Positions 10,681 to 24,399 of a DNA stretch of 64,000 nucleotides are shown here, piece after piece. A model generated the notes under the pieces. That model did not search any database, had not been told where the DNA came from, and saw only the letters and a program-made list of their open reading frames with translations. The number at the start of each line of letters is the position of its first letter. Positions within the stretch are counted from its first letter, which is position 1. The stretch is from Panonychus citri (lineage: Eukaryota; Arthropoda; Arachnida; Trombidiformes; Tetranychidae), in contig NW_026515533.1 in assembly GCF_014898815.1 (NCBI RefSeq), positions 226,110-290,109 of the forward strand. Reading direction: 5' to 3'. The translations under genes and the position numbers were made by a program.

Positions 10681-12373
10681 ATTTGATTCCCTTTACCGGC
10701 CCTGTAATCAATTAATTACAGTAAAGTCATTGAACACACTCACAGTACCAATCAAGTGGATACATGATGATTATCAACAAATCCAAGTTTCCGTGATCCT
10801 CTTAAAGTCAATCTTTTATCATCATGCTGATGATGAGGATAATTAATCAATCTAATCAGGGGCACTTAATCATCAAAACAATTTGACTACAATTTGATTC
10901 ATTTTCTCTTGTAACAATTGGGATGATTAGATGATAATTGAAAACTCGATGTGATTTTGAAAGCTCAGAGTATAAGGTGATGGTAATTCAGAATAATTAA
11001 ATATGCGCCCAGTGGGAGAGGGTTAATAGTGAATCATTATAACTCTAATGATGAGAAGGAAATTATTTCGAACATTTCATCTTCTCTTCCTCTCTCCCTC
11101 TCTTTGTCTCTTTCTTTTTTTTCTGTCAAAAAATCCATCACTCAGTTAACTCATCCTCAATTTCATTCACATCACCATGATGATGATCCTTTTTGTCTTC
11201 TTCTTCTTTCAAATCATATTGAATCTCTCAAGAGATAAGATGATAAAGTGAAGACGAAGAAGACAAAGAATCTTATTGGTAGAGAGTCTTTCGTTTTTCT
11301 CTTTCCTTTTCTCATCATCTTAATCTCATATTCGATAGTTTTTCAGTTCCATCTTCATCTTCAGCATTCCCATGATTAGACTCTTAAACTATTCCAATAA
11401 CTGATTCGCTATTATGTTGAAGCTGAAAAAACTTTTTACTCCAAATTTGAGATTTTGTCTGAAATCATTTGAACTCGAAAACGGAAAGAACAGAAACTAA
11501 TTCCAATTTCTACCTCTTTTCCACTCACAATTCTTGACCTATCACCGATATTCATGAGTTCTGATAGGAAAATCTTAGAAGGATGAACAGAGGAATCGAA
11601 AGTCAGAAAGAAAACTTAAACCAGCGAGTAAAAGTCATTCATCTTTCGAAGAAACAATTTTTGTCTCGAACAAAATAAAAAAAAAAGTTCTAATTCCATG
11701 GAAACTTTTACAACAAATGATTCATCTTTTTTGAGCCAAGATCATGATAAAATCTCTAATCATCATGATGATCATCATTTATCCCGTTCTAATGGTTTCC
11801 TTTGTAAATCTAGTTCGATAATTATGTTTTTCTCACAGAATCAATGAGATGAATAATGATCTAAGATAAACTATTAACACCTTCCAAATGAAACTGTATC
11901 ATGATTAGAGATACAATTAATTATCGATACACTTTTTGTGATCAAGAAAATTTTTATACATTAACAGGGAGAAAACAATTGAATCTCTTTTCCATGATAA
12001 ATTCAGACTCACAATATTTCATTGAACAAAACTCAACCAACAAAAAGGGTTAATGATTGATGTTGATCATTAAACTCAATCATTTCAAAGGTAAATTCAT
12101 GAGCTGAAGAATAAGAATTGGAACTGAGCTGATTTCGAAAAGAAAGAAAATTCTCAATTTATATAAGTTTCTATTCATATTCTATACCCAAAAGGTATTA
12201 AAGAAAGATTTAAAATTTATTGACAGAATTCAGGGTAACAATAATTCTGATTTAATGATTTAGAATCAGATTTTCTATTCCATTATTACCATTCATTGAT
12301 TCAAATACTTTTCATCGCAAGTTTCATGAGATTCATCATGATATATACGATACATTTGGTCTCATTCAAGTTA
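10681..12373. other. Intergenic between two convergent genes
   Basis: AT-rich, with TCTCTC-rich and CATGATGATC-type low complexity around 11080-11340. No exon is supported. TTTATT at 12216-12221 (AATAAA on -) is a good poly(A) signal candidate for the DEG/ENaC-like gene, 150 nt past its stop. Confidence 0.5.
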
Positions 12374-13643
12374 TTATTCTTGATCGTTGTTCTCATCCTG
12401 AATGTTATTCAGTGTATTGGTTATCCAATCAATTAACCAATCGATGATCACCATTGGTGAGATTCCGAGCCAAATGCCGATGGCACTTTGAGTGTATACA
12501 ATTAGATCGTCGATATCATAATAAGGTACAACTATGTTGGATAATGTCGGCGTTGATGGCATCCGAATCACCATCATTGATTGATTGTTACTACGACGAT
12601 AGATGATCCGGTTCTGGGTTGGTTTTAACATTGTATCGTCGCAATCGGGATATGGGGCCAAATTTTACATTGAGCTTCAAAGGACGAGAAAAGATTGTGA
12701 TAGTAAAATTTGGTCTCATTTTCGGGGGTCAGATATTCAAGGTAAATCTGAAAAAGGCCAGTTTTACTTTCCGATTGTTCTTGTTGGTCCAAGGGTTGAA
12801 GAACACCATTAAATGGACAGTCCAGTTTTTCTCGAGTTAAATTACTTAAACATTGGGAAATTTTATCGATCTTATTAAGAAAACCTTGAGCTTTATAATC
12901 GGTACACTGATCGAAAAAGTCACTTTGTGAATAAGATGTTTTCAACCTTTTAAAGGAAAAGATCATTTCGAACGGAATATTGGCCTTAGAATAGAAGTCG
13001 AAAAAAAGTGAATTCTCCGATTTATGGTTGACAATCTTTTCCAAGGTACAATCATTACCGAAACGGAGGTTGAAAAGTTGGCCAGGTAAGGGTCAAACTT
13101 GACCATCATCATTTGACCTGAAGCTTCACCTCGCTCAACGATATTTCGATCATAACTTATTGCTGAACCATTTTTACTACACGAAATTGTGACACAAAGT
13201 AAGGTACCGATTAGATTATTGGTCTTGGTACAATCGCTTGAGGTCACTTGATTCTGGTAAATGTCATCAATGGCCGGGGCTGGATGGATGGATGAGATTA
13301 TCCGATTTGGATCTTTAATACTTTTCATCAGCTCATTAACTTTCATTTCACTGAGTAGTTTCAACGCTGTCGGGTCAATGGCGAACCTTTTTTGACCTGG
13401 TCGATAAATGGACACTGTTGGATACTTGGACTGAAAATAAGTGACATTGATCAGGTCATAAATTGAAAAGCAAAGGTAAATATCAGGTAAATAAAACTTT
13501 GCCGAATTGGAAATTTTCAATCGAGTTCGAGTCTCACCTCGAATAATATAATTCAACATGAAAGCGATCTGATAGATACACAAGGCCAACGCTGCCGTGT
13601 CAATGGTCAACCTTAAATATTGACGTGAATCTTTGATCATCAT
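12374..13643 (-). CDS. Divergent DEG/ENaC-type channel subunit; one frame break
   Basis: Exon 1 (13643-13059) encodes a short cytosolic N-terminus, a first membrane segment at about 13-34, and an extracellular region with LPDIYLCFS. A 74-nt intron (donor TCG|GTAATG, acceptor TTCTATTCTAAG|GCC at 12985-13058) joins phase 0 to exon 2. The last part, ending at 12374, has a Cys-containing APYPDCDD stretch and a second membrane segment, YTQSAIGIWLGISPMVIIDW. Its G-x-S matches the selectivity-filter position of DEG/ENaC TM2. Reading into this part needs a frame change near 12661-12680 (AAAATTT run) that no splice pair explains. So it is either a recent pseudogene or a base error in the assembly. About 395 residues in total is short for the family. 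Family assignment rests on topology and the TM2 motif. Confidence 0.6.
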
Positions 13644-16600
13644 TTTCGTTTAATTAAAACAATCAACTGACCACTGATCGAAAAGACAAAGATCATTATA
13701 AAATCAACAATACCAACTGATTGACCAGAATAAAAGTAAAAAGTTAGCCAACAATTAACATCCACACCGAATAACCAACCAATAATCAATTGATTGTCGT
13801 TCATTAAATATCTTAACAATCAATTAACAGTTGAAAGAAAAATAGTTAATCATTTCCACGAAAATATCATTTGATTGTTACAATGTTTTTTTTTCTGCCT
13901 TCTAAATGATTAAAGTTAATCACTGAACTGGTATAATGATTAACCTTAACTCCATCATTGTGATTGACTTAATTGTCAAGTAATAAGTGAAACCCTATGG
14001 TCATTAAATGTTCATGTTTTTTACCTCGAATTTGATACTTACAATTATTGCTTCGAACCAGAAAAGTTCAATGATGATAAACATCTTCATTTGATATCGA
14101 TTGATCATGTACCATGTTAATCACCATCTTCTTAATGATTTTCTGCTGATCAAGTTGATTTGGATTCTTATTGATAGATAAACCAAAATGTTTTCCAATG
14201 GATCAATATGATAACATTGGATTAGAGAGTGAGAGAGAGAGCAAGATAGAGAGAGAAACTCATTGGAACAAAAAATTATCCCAAATCAATAAGAAAACAT
14301 TTTCGAAACGATTATTTTTTCTCTCTCACAATTGATTCAATTTCTAAGCTGGAAAGCAGTTCTAATTGATTTGAATCAGTTAATCAATATGTAAAAAAAG
14401 CACAAGAATGAGACTTAATTTGATTGATCAATTTTGTGACTTCAAGTGTTGACTGTTAACAATTAGCATCCAAGATGAAGTTGACCGGGATAATATTGAC
14501 CATTGGAAAATAATTGATTCTTTGCTTATCTTGAATCTATCATTTTTATGGCAATAGGAAAGTTGATTAAGTATAATAATCAACTAGATGAAGGAGGAAG
14601 TTAAGTAATCAATGATGAGAATGATGATGATGACGATGATGATGATGTTATAAAAGTGATTAAGCCTCCCGGGTCATCATCATCATCATCTTAACTGACC
14701 ATCAACTCTTATATTTAACTGATACTAACTAACGATTCCCAGGTTGATCCTTTTTTTAGACACTAAGTGTATATATAACTGACCAGTCCGATCGGTTTCA
14801 TGGTGATCATGATAAGTAATCATTTTGAAAAGATATAATCATGATAATGATTCTGGTCAATATATATGAGTTTTTAAATGACCATTGGAATTGATTGTTT
14901 CTTTTTTTCATCCCAGTCAATTTTTCCCCATGAATTGTGACCCAAGATAATAAATATCGATAGTTTCATGTGAAAGTTAAAGTAACATGAAGGATTAACA
15001 GAATACTTGGAATTGAATTGTATTCAGTTGTTGTTATCTCATTATTATCTTAAGGAGTGTAGGTAGTTATCAGAATTCTAGAAAGGTTGAAAGTTACTCT
15101 TTCCACCCTGAGACTAAAAGGTAACCATGAAAAATAAATAATCTCATCTCGTCAAAGGGGATCAGCGAAAAAAAAGTTCTTGAAATTTTCGAATGAAACT
15201 TTTTTTTTCCTTACTTATCTTTCTCAATGGGAATCATGTATTACTCTGAATTTATCCATGCAACTGAAAATCAAATGAATAAATTACTAAGTATTATAAT
15301 CAAATGAACATTTGAATAGCATCAACCTATTAAATTCTGGTTCAGTAAATCAAAGTCAATTATTAGGCATTATTATCATGTCATTCAATATGAAAACCTT
15401 TTTTTCATGGGATTTAATTTTCAGCATGAAAACAATTTTCATGGAGAAATAAATTGCTCATCTAATTTTGAAATGCTTATTGGTAATTCAATCACATTAA
15501 GAGTTGAATTAAGATGATGATTATGAAAGGTATCAGATTTTGTTGTTTCCATTAGGATAAATTTTTTTGTCTCTTCTGATATTATTTTGATATCTGAACT
15601 TTTGGTGTGAGGAAAAAGAGTTGAAAAAGCTTCCGGGTTGAAGAGAGTTCCAGTCAGTGGGAAAGTTTATCTACTGTTTCCGGTGGGTACATGAGTCTAA
15701 AGGTTTAGATACAATGGAAGGTGGAAAATGAGGAGGAGAGTGGGTGAAATTCCCATGGAAACGATTCTCCATCATTTCCATTTTCTCCTGAGGATATTCT
15801 GAGACAAGGGAGTAACTTGGTGATGGAAAAGAAACTCAAAGTAATGGATTAGAAGATGAAGAGAGAGAGAGAGAGAAGGAGGAAGAGAAGATGAGGATGA
15901 AGAACAGTTTGGGCGAAATAGACTAAAGGTAATCTTTCATTCTCATGTTATTCAGGTAATTTTGATGAAGAAAAAGGGATGAGATGAAAAAGTAGAATAA
16001 AAAAGAGAAACTTACTTGTTAGAACTTTGAGAATTTTTTTTCTCTCCATTCTAATATACGACTACAAGATCGATATCGAAATCTGTACATTCAAAGTTAC
16101 TATTCTTTCTGAACTTTTTCCTTGTATTCGAAATCTTGACATGAAGAGAAAATTTATTTTTCTCTTTTCTTTCCATTTTCTTTTTACCACTTTTGTCGTA
16201 GTCTTGACCATTATTGAAGAGTAACTGGTCAAGGTGAACATGATAGTGAAGACAACCAAAGATAAGCAAGATTTACCTTCTTACCTTGACCATCAACATC
16301 TTCATCACTGTTGTGAATCACAGTGATGACAATAAAATTACAATTCAGTTTATTACCTTTGTAATCATGATGATTGGATATCAAGAAAAAAAAGAGAGAA
16401 GGAAGTGAAAAAAAAGTTCTGATTCAATTTAAGAAAAAGAATCTGATTTTTATTCTTGGGACATTTAGAGAAAGTGATGAAGATGATCATCATGAACACT
16501 GATGAAAATGAAGTCATGATGAAAAAGAATCAAAATAAAGAAACAGATTAATTCAGAACAAGAATCAAATTCCAATAACCTAATTTACCATTACAACTTT

Positions 16601-19391
16601 TATCTTCACCTTTTCCACCATCAAACATATTATCTTTTCACCTTCATCATCTTCTCATCCAACACCACCTCATGATCATCATGGTTCCCATGTTTCAAAA
16701 TGTTTATCTCTCTCTCTCTCTCCTGAATGAAATAATAACGATAATTTAATCATCCAAAGCTCAATTTTATCCTCAAATCGAAGGTAAAAAAATCATCATT
16801 CCCTGATTCTTGGTGATGACCACTCACTTGATTATCTCCATCATCACTATCTTACTGGTCAGTATTGAAAAACTTACATTCTGTTTTCTTTGACATTATT
16901 TATTAGCATTAATTTGATCACCATTAACCTTATCTGAAAGATGAGGAGGAGGATGATGATGAGGATAATATAAATGGACCAGAATCTCAGATTAAATTGG
17001 AAATTGTGAACAAGAATAACATTCTCACCGTTATATTGATTCATTATGCTCATGTAAAAGCTATAAGAATATTTTATCACAATTTTCTCTGGAAATGAAG
17101 AAGAAGAAGGAGAAAAAAAGTTCCATCGAAAAGAAAAATTTGACCACAAACTTTTTCTTCTTCTTGACCAATTCAATTATCATCAGGAAACGTAGTAACT
17201 TTATCACCATCTTCCCCTGAATAATATAAGATTGGCTCTTAATTCATGGATTCACAATCGATTTACATAAACTGAACTTTATTTTCATAACCTACTATTC
17301 AATTTACATAAAGATTCAATGTTAACATATAAACTTATTATTTAAATGAAATTTTCACTTTCACCCCTACTCGAATTCACCATGATAATATTATCATCTT
17401 CATCCTCCTCCTGAATTATCATCATGCTTCATTATCATCACTCTCTTTTGGCTAACATTCACATTTTCGAGTTCCATCTTAAATCTATTTGAAAAGTTCT
17501 AACGGAAAAAGAACTCCAACTTTTTTCTTCTCTCTTTTTATTCTTAAACATCAGTTCTGATTCAGAACTTTTCTCTTCGGAACATTTTTGCCAGGTTTCC
17601 ATTTCAATGGTTTCTCTGATTGTTGTAATGATTTCAACCTCGAATCTGATTCTATTTCGAGTGAGTGAGAGTGAAAAGTTTTTTCTACTTTTTTCGAAAC
17701 AATCTTTTCTTAAATTCTATTCAACTCATTTGATTCCATTTCATCATGAGAATTCGTATTAATAGAATCAGAATGAATTTCTTTTCTCAAAAAAAAAGTG
17801 TATCAAATTTGAATTTGGATGTAGAAAAAAAACTGAAATTCTGATCAGATATTAAACAGAAAGAAAAAAGTTCTTAACAAAAATATTTTTCAATTCGGCT
17901 CATGGTATTCATCATGATGATATCATGCAAATAGTGATTAGTATCATGAAATAACATGAATCAATGTGTCTTGTGTTTCTGGACAGGTTTTGGAATCACA
18001 TTTTCATGGGTTTAATGAGCCGCATGTAAACCAGAATCAGAACTTTTGTTTTTATTCCTCCTTCTCTTTCAATCAGAACTATCGTTTTCTCATGAATTTA
18101 CATGGAGTAAAAACTTGGAATCATGGAAAGTTATTTATTTTCATTGAAAAATAGCACACGATGAGAAAATCTTTAAGAAAATGGTTCATTTTCATGATGA
18201 TTATAATGTTGATTCTGATAGATCATGATAGAAACAGAATTTGATTAATATATAACAATAATATTTGTCACATGAGATATTCATGGTTATCATTTATTAT
18301 CATGTTTCACATTTTGTGGAGCAAATTGTCAAACAGATTCTGTAACAAACTATTCATCTGTTATCCGGTTATTTATCATGGCTTTTTCATGATGATTCTG
18401 ATGATCATGGTGAACATCATGAAGATGATATTATTATTATATCAACTATAAGGAGAAAGGGGAACTTTTTTCTTTCTCTCTTCTATTCTAATCTTCAATT
18501 TGTTCGGGAAAATTATCGTTATCCTCAGTTGATTACATCATGAATTTCAGTTTGTTTACCTTGGAACAAAGTTTTCTTATTTCTTTGAGTGATAAAAGTT
18601 TCTCTTTCAGATTTTGTTTCCATTCCAATGTTTCCATGATAATATGATTCTGAGTAAGGTGTTGATGCTGATTATCATTGTATCTTCATGGTGATGATAA
18701 TGATGATATCATGATTGTCTCTGGTTCTCTCTCAGTGAGTGATGAGCATTTCTCCCTTGAGGAAATATGATTCTTGATATTCTGTCTCTCTCATGCTCTT
18801 TCTTTCTGATTGTTATCATTTTTATTCTGATGTTGAAAATGAAGTTGATATTGAGTAGATAACTCGAAAGAATAATATTATTAGAACTTTTTTCTCTTCT
18901 TTTTTAAGGTGAAAATAAGAGAGAGAGAGAAAATAATACAAAGTTTCAGAATTTTAAGAATTTTTTTCTTAAAAGTTCATTTTCACTGAATTCTTATTAT
19001 TATATACACTCCCTGTCATTCATTTTCTGCTTTTTAGATATTACATTCTAGACCATGCTCAAGTTTCATGAGACTCATGGATTCATCTGGTATAACAAAA
19101 TATCATTCTGATTATTATTAGTTCAATTTCATCATGAAAATCATAAACTTTTATGATTGACTGAACTTTTGAATGAGAAAAAAAGTTTTATATTGAAATG
19201 TTGATAACCTTTCGTTGTGATAATTTAATTTTGTTCAGACTTGATTAACAATCTTGATTGACAGTATTGAGAATCTGAATTAATTGTGGTCACCTTTTTT
19301 TGTTTCTGTCATGTAATCATCTCAAAGGTAACATATTGTTATCCAGTTGGTCAGTTTACTTTTATCTCTGGTTTGATTTGACCAGTGGGGG

Positions 19392-19435
<44 letters not shown>

Positions 19436-19437
19436 AG
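13644..19437. other. Long non-coding interval
   Basis: About 5.8 kb without a supported protein. It is rich in CATGATGAT/ATCATGAT words and TTCTGATT/AATCAGAA, with GA microsatellites near 14225-14255, 15860-15880 and 16706-16720. Minus-strand splice-donor-like sites stand out, for example CAAG|GTAAGAAG near 16284 and AAT|GTAAGT near 16874. These would fit a spliced non-coding RNA or distal 5' exons of a minus-strand gene. I see no matching chain of exons. Confidence 0.4.
19391..19433 (+). repeat. (GA)n microsatellite abutting the transposon
   Basis: Purine tract dominated by GA dinucleotides, ending 4 bp before the left inverted terminal repeat at 19438. The transposon appears to have inserted at the edge of this tract. 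Confidence 0.85.
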
Positions 19438-19450
19438 CCCAATCAACAGT
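19438..19450 (+). repeat. Left terminal inverted repeat (CACTA-type element)
   Basis: CCCAATCAACAGT, exactly complementary to 28230-28242. It is followed by TTTGAATCAAACTTG and tandem GTTTCAAAAA words, typical of subterminal transposase-binding regions. Confidence 0.8.
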
Positions 19451-19892
19451 TTTGAATCAAACTTGTTTCAAAAAGGTTTCAAAAAAGTGCGTTTTTATTC
19501 AATGATGATTCAAACAATTTTGAAGCGTTTTGAAGTAAAATTGAGTCAGTTTTGAGTAAAATTTGAGTCAATTTTTACTTATTTTGAATCAATATTGAAA
19601 ATCATTCAAGCATATTCAATTAGATACAGAAAGATGTGAAATTTATTCTCATTAGCAAATAAACGAATTCTAAAGTTATAATTCTGATTTTCGTGCTGAT
19701 ATAAGAACCACTGAATTCAAACTCGGAAATATATTCTTGTGATATTGGAATCTATTCTAACTAACGAATCATCTTTCAATAAATCAGAATTCCAATGATT
19801 TTGAATCAAGTGTTTGAAAAAAATCTATGACAGCGAAAACTCAAAGATTCAATGAATTTATTTTAATCTTGATTATTTTCAATTATTCTAGT

Positions 19893-21652
19893 TTATTCAA
19901 AATTTTTTTCCCAAAGACTATTTTCATCGTCATCCTCCATCATATCGAATGGTGATATTGAATCATTTTTTATTGATTCAAATGAATTATCTTCTATTTC
20001 AGTTTGATCCACTTCTTGCTCATCCTCTTCAACCCGTGTAGAATCTGATCTTTTTTGTTGATTTTTATTCTTGGAGCTCATTTCTTTACCAATTCGATTC
20101 CTGAGCATATTTTCTTGTTTTTCATCATATTGAGAATATCCAGCTTTTCTGAATGAATGATCTATGAAAAGATTCTTTGATTTAATAAGTGATTAAATAG
20201 AAAAAGAATCATTACCTATTAAAGCTCTGATACGAGTTTGACCACGAATATAATCAAAATTTCCTTTGAAGGCTCATTCAAAGGATCATTGAATCGAGGA
20301 CAAATACAAGAGAATCTTTCTGTTGATTCTTTGTATTGCTCTTTGTATTTTTCAATCTCACTTTCATCATAGAACTTTTCCTAAAGTAACATTCTTGAAA
20401 AAGATTGGGAAAAGCTATATGAATTATTTGATAACCAAAGAATATGGATTTTTGATTTGGAACGAATCATTGCAATCTGATATTTATCAAGGGCAATGGA
20501 GCTCTCCTTCTATGAATATCTGATTCTGAAAAACAAAGAAAAATTATTAATGTGAATCAGTTTATTGTTTGATATTAATTAAGAATATTACCCTTTTTCT
20601 TATTTTATAAGTTGGGTCACGAATCGGTATCTGAAATAATAATTTATCATCTCGCTGATCTTTTGTTAACGTTGAAAAGAGAAAATTAACAACTTCAAGC
20701 GTATTTTTAACCATGTAAGCTAAAGGATCATTATCAGATAACCAGATTTTTCTCATTCAGAATTTCTAAACGTTGTTTGATTGCGTCTTGATCTTTTTCA
20801 GGAAGTTTTGAAGCCCCATCATCACTCGAAATTTTATTATTTCTGACTTGGTTCCCACTTTCAGTAGGATTTTCAACCTCTTCTTTGTCTGCAGAGTTAT
20901 TTTCCGTTGAATCATTTCAGTTTCTTGAATCTCATTTCTCGTACTTTCTTTGAAATGTTGAATTACTTCTTTGAATTTTTATCACTGAAAACGTGCTTAA
21001 CAGGTGATTCACCTATTTCCAATGGCTGGTGTTCTAGTGACAAAACTAATCGAGAATTTCCAACAACCCTTTCATGATTTTCCAAGTTTCATTACAATCA
21101 ACATTTATTCTCAAGTTCTTTTCAAATCAACGGAGTTATCTGTAATGGAAAAAAATCAATTGCAAATCAAATAAAATGATTAATATAAATTAGTTTAAAC
21201 TCACCTGAAGTTGCTATTATTTGAGCTGAAAGCATTTGGCCTTGCACATTGAAGATGAAATTATTCATTCTTGGATCAAATATATCATCGAAAGGTAATT
21301 TAAAACCAAACTCAAGTAATTGATTTTCACTGATTTTCACTAAGAAAGGTTGTTTCCTCATCACAAAGTCTTCTGAGTAAATGTGGGGTAACAAAATAGC
21401 ATAACAGAAACCTTTTTCACATTTTCCTTGGCCATTTTTATTATTCGTTGAATTGTTTCCAATTGAATTTTTAGTCGCACTAGTTTGTCCAGAATCATAA
21501 CTTCCGGTTTTCCTCGTGTTATCAGACGAATGAGGTAAATTATTTGTTAGATTTCTATTTAGAGACTGTTCCAGACTAGTTCTAGGCTGTGATGAAAATG
21601 TTCTTATTTCACTATTTAAAGAAATTGATTTTTGTCGAGACTTTTGTGACAT
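19893..21652 (-). pseudogene. Transposon accessory gene 2 (paralogue of gene 1), frameshifted
   Basis: Four exons on -: 21652-21205, 21139-20592, 20525-20216, 20161-19893, with introns of 54-66 nt and canonical borders. Exon 1 is open (MSQKSRQKS...QMLSAQIIATS). Exons 2 and 3 need several frame changes, but recognisable pieces remain, such as KLPEKDQDAIKQRLEI, DPLAYMVKNTLEVVNF and NFDYIRGQTRIRALIG. Exon 4 is open and acidic. It aligns with gene 1: AQIIATS|D-NSVDL matches AMIVSVG|D-DSIQL, and NDPL...GQTRIRALI|G matches SDPL...GERRIRALF|D, with introns at the same places and phase. Function unknown; accessory proteins of CACTA elements often bind the ends or regulate transposition. The frame breaks look real because neighbouring genes have long clean ORFs. 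Confidence 0.65.
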
Positions 21653-22060
21653 TTCGGAACAATTGAAATATCAATGGATGAGATTTAACAAAGAAAATGA
21701 TGACAAGATTAAGAGGAAAAAATGATACTAAAAACTGGTTTATGCTGATGATTTTATTGAAGAAGAATTTTTCAAAAAGTTAAATGGACATAAGGGGAAG
21801 AAAGTTTTCTTTTACCCTTGTAATCAACAAAAAAGTTAAATTTGAAATATTTCTGATACTTAACACAAAGTGTGAAATGTATGAACTTTTAACAAGTAAC
21901 AATAATAGGAAAATAAATATGTCATTAAATTCTATTGAATTTTAACGATTGAATTGATTAATTGAGAAAAATACGAAATATGAGAAGGAAATTTGTACCT
22001 TTGATTGGATAATAATTTGATTTGTAATTGAATAAATTCTGACCTTGAATTCAGTTGAAA

Positions 22061-24396
22061 TTATTTTGGCATATGAGAAGCGATGAGATTAGCCAGAAAA
22101 GCCGGATTTGAAGCGAGTAAAGCTTTGACAGCTTCAATTTGATCATTGTTCAGAGCAGTTTGTGGTTGAACTGATTTCTGAGAATCATCAACGACAGTCG
22201 AAACTGAAGATTCATTTGTTGTAGATAGATTACTCGAATCAGTTTCATCGTCTGAGATACGTGAAGAGCGCAGTTTCTTCACTATCTTTTTTTCGTCGGA
22301 ATCCAAAGATCTTTTCCTAGTTGAGGAATAATTTCCACTGGGTCCAGCAATAGATTCTTCAGAAACAACTCCAGAATCAGCTGATATCTGATTTGAATAT
22401 TCCTCATCACGGTAAAGCTTCGGTGTAGAAATTCTGTACTGTGATGAAGGAAAATCTGTACCAAAATTTGAAGCATTATCAATATCACTTGAATCTTTTG
22501 CAGATCGTGAGATTGAAAGATCTAATTCCTGTTGAATAGATTCATTTTCAGCGTTGGTTATCTGTTCATCATCATTAACAGCCTGTTGATTCATAACGAT
22601 ATTTTCTTCATCTGTTGGGGGAATTTTATCATCTTCAGTCGGTTTAGTTGAATCATTTTCATTTGCATCAGCATTATCTGGTAATCTTTCAATGGATGTT
22701 GAAAGTTTGGATTTGACGGTTGGGCTGTTTCTCATAGCGTCAAATGCTGAAACAGAAGTTGATTTATCCTTTTCATCAGAACTAGTTTCTCCGTCTTGAT
22801 TATCACTTCCAAAGTCTGAGAAATTGAAATCATTTGAAGATTCTTTTTGAATCTTTTCTGAAGCTGCTGACTCTTCTTCGTCGTCTGATATTTTTTCTTG
22901 CTTGATGAATGGTTGTGTTTATCATTGAAGCCAAACGAATATCTTCATCTCCTTCACTTGTATTGGAATTTTCGTCCATAGGACTTTGATCCCTGCGATG
23001 AGATGTTGATGGAGCAATTTTGTTCCGCTTATTATTCATCGCTTTGGACATATTAGTAACAAGGGTTTGCTCGTGACTGCGATCATATGATGTTCTTTTT
23101 GATTTTCTTATAACATGATCTATTGGAGCAGAAAAAATCAAATTAAAATTAGAAAAAATACCAATTTCATAGAAATTCTGATAAACTCACCGAATAATGC
23201 CCGAATTCTCCTTTCTCCTAAGCCATCTTCATAAGCTCCTTGACATGGATACTTGAGAGGATCAGAATAATTCCAAATAGCTGCTAATCCTGTGTTACCA
23301 CCTGTTCCTTTGAGAGTAACACCAACAAGCCAATGTTTGGGAAACGAGAATCTTATGATATTTGTCAAAATCGTTGAAGGTTGGATACCACGACCGTGAC
23401 CAGCACCCATTGCTTGTTTGTAATGAGAAGTTGCAATGGGAAGAATTCCTTCAATGAATGTTAGTGTTCCCGCTTCATGGGTTAGATCCTTTTCAGGAAT
23501 ATATCTAATTCCTTGTATATCAAAACCAATGTTAGTGGAAAGGTTTGGTTTGACAAGCTCTTTGTACTCTTTAAGGTGAACAATTGATTCCAAGACTTTT
23601 AGAATCTCATCGAAAGCTTGTTTGATTTTTTTTGGATCCATTTGATCTGAAATCAAATCTTTGATTTTTTTCAAATGAGAGTTGATTGATGATAACTTAG
23701 CAGAATCAGAATCTTTTCTCTCTGTTTTAGATTCTGATGAGCAATCATCACAAGAAATATCAACGGTAACAACTGAAGGTGAAGATTTTGTTTTTGTTTT
23801 TTGTTGATTGTTGGAAATTTCGTCGGTTTTCTTGATTATTTTCTCGAAATCAAGATCACTTGTGACTGGCAATCCTTTCGATTGAAATTTCGAAATCTTT
23901 ATTCCTTCCATACTGAGCCAGTCGTTTATCTTTGTTTCTAAGTTCTTTATATCTTTCTTTTTTGCTTCATTGATGAAAAGACCATAATTCTCAAAGAGTT
24001 GAATAGAATCGTCTAAAAGAAAGATATATTAGAATCAGATGAATTAGATGAAATTCAGACTTACCTCCTACTGATACAATCATTGCTTGGATTGGATTGC
24101 AGTCAGGAACTTGAATTGTTATCAAATTTTACAATGAATTTGACGCTCTTTCAATTCTTCCGAATTTGTTCCTTTTCCACTTTAAAACATATCGGAACCA
24201 TTTTGTCTTTTGAGATTCATTTCCTTATTTTTTGGGATAAACGAACAACAGCAATTACAGATTTTTGATTCTCCATGAGTTTTAAGAAAGATCCTACTAA
24301 AGTTGATTGATCTCTAATGATATTTGAACAGAACTTCGGTGTTCTTGGCGTAATACGCTTGAACTGATTCAATTTTCTTTTTGAACGTGTTTCCAT
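22061..24396 (-). pseudogene. Transposon accessory gene 1 (DUF4806-like?), frameshifted
   Basis: Three exons on -: 24396-24065, 24012-23191, 23119-22061, with introns of 52 and 71 nt. Exon 1 begins METRSKRKLNQFKRITPRTP but contains stops and frame changes before its intact end (IQVPDCNPIQAMIVSVG). Exon 2 is open for over 270 codons, and its C-terminal part (HGRGIQPSTILTNIIRFSFP...VGVTLKGTGGNTGLAAIW) weakly resembles DUF4806. Exon 3 changes frame near an A6 run at 22891-22896, then runs through an acidic Ser-rich region to a short helical end (AVKALLASNPAFLANLIASH). The acidic, coiled and disordered make-up fits a regulatory or DNA-bridging partner of the transposase, which is inference. It is transcribed away from the transposase through a shared upstream segment. 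Confidence 0.65.
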
Positions 24397-24399
24397 CCA

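Noticed and set aside
12985..13058. Apparent frameshift between the first two DEG/ENaC-like frames
   Set aside because: A 74-nt GT-AG intron with a strong pyrimidine tract before CTAAG joins the two frames exactly in phase, so it is splicing rather than damage.
16874..17176. Minus-strand 100-codon ORF with a hydrophobic helix
   Set aside because: Low-complexity N-terminus, no family resemblance and no convincing splice partners; the helix is explained by AT-rich codons.
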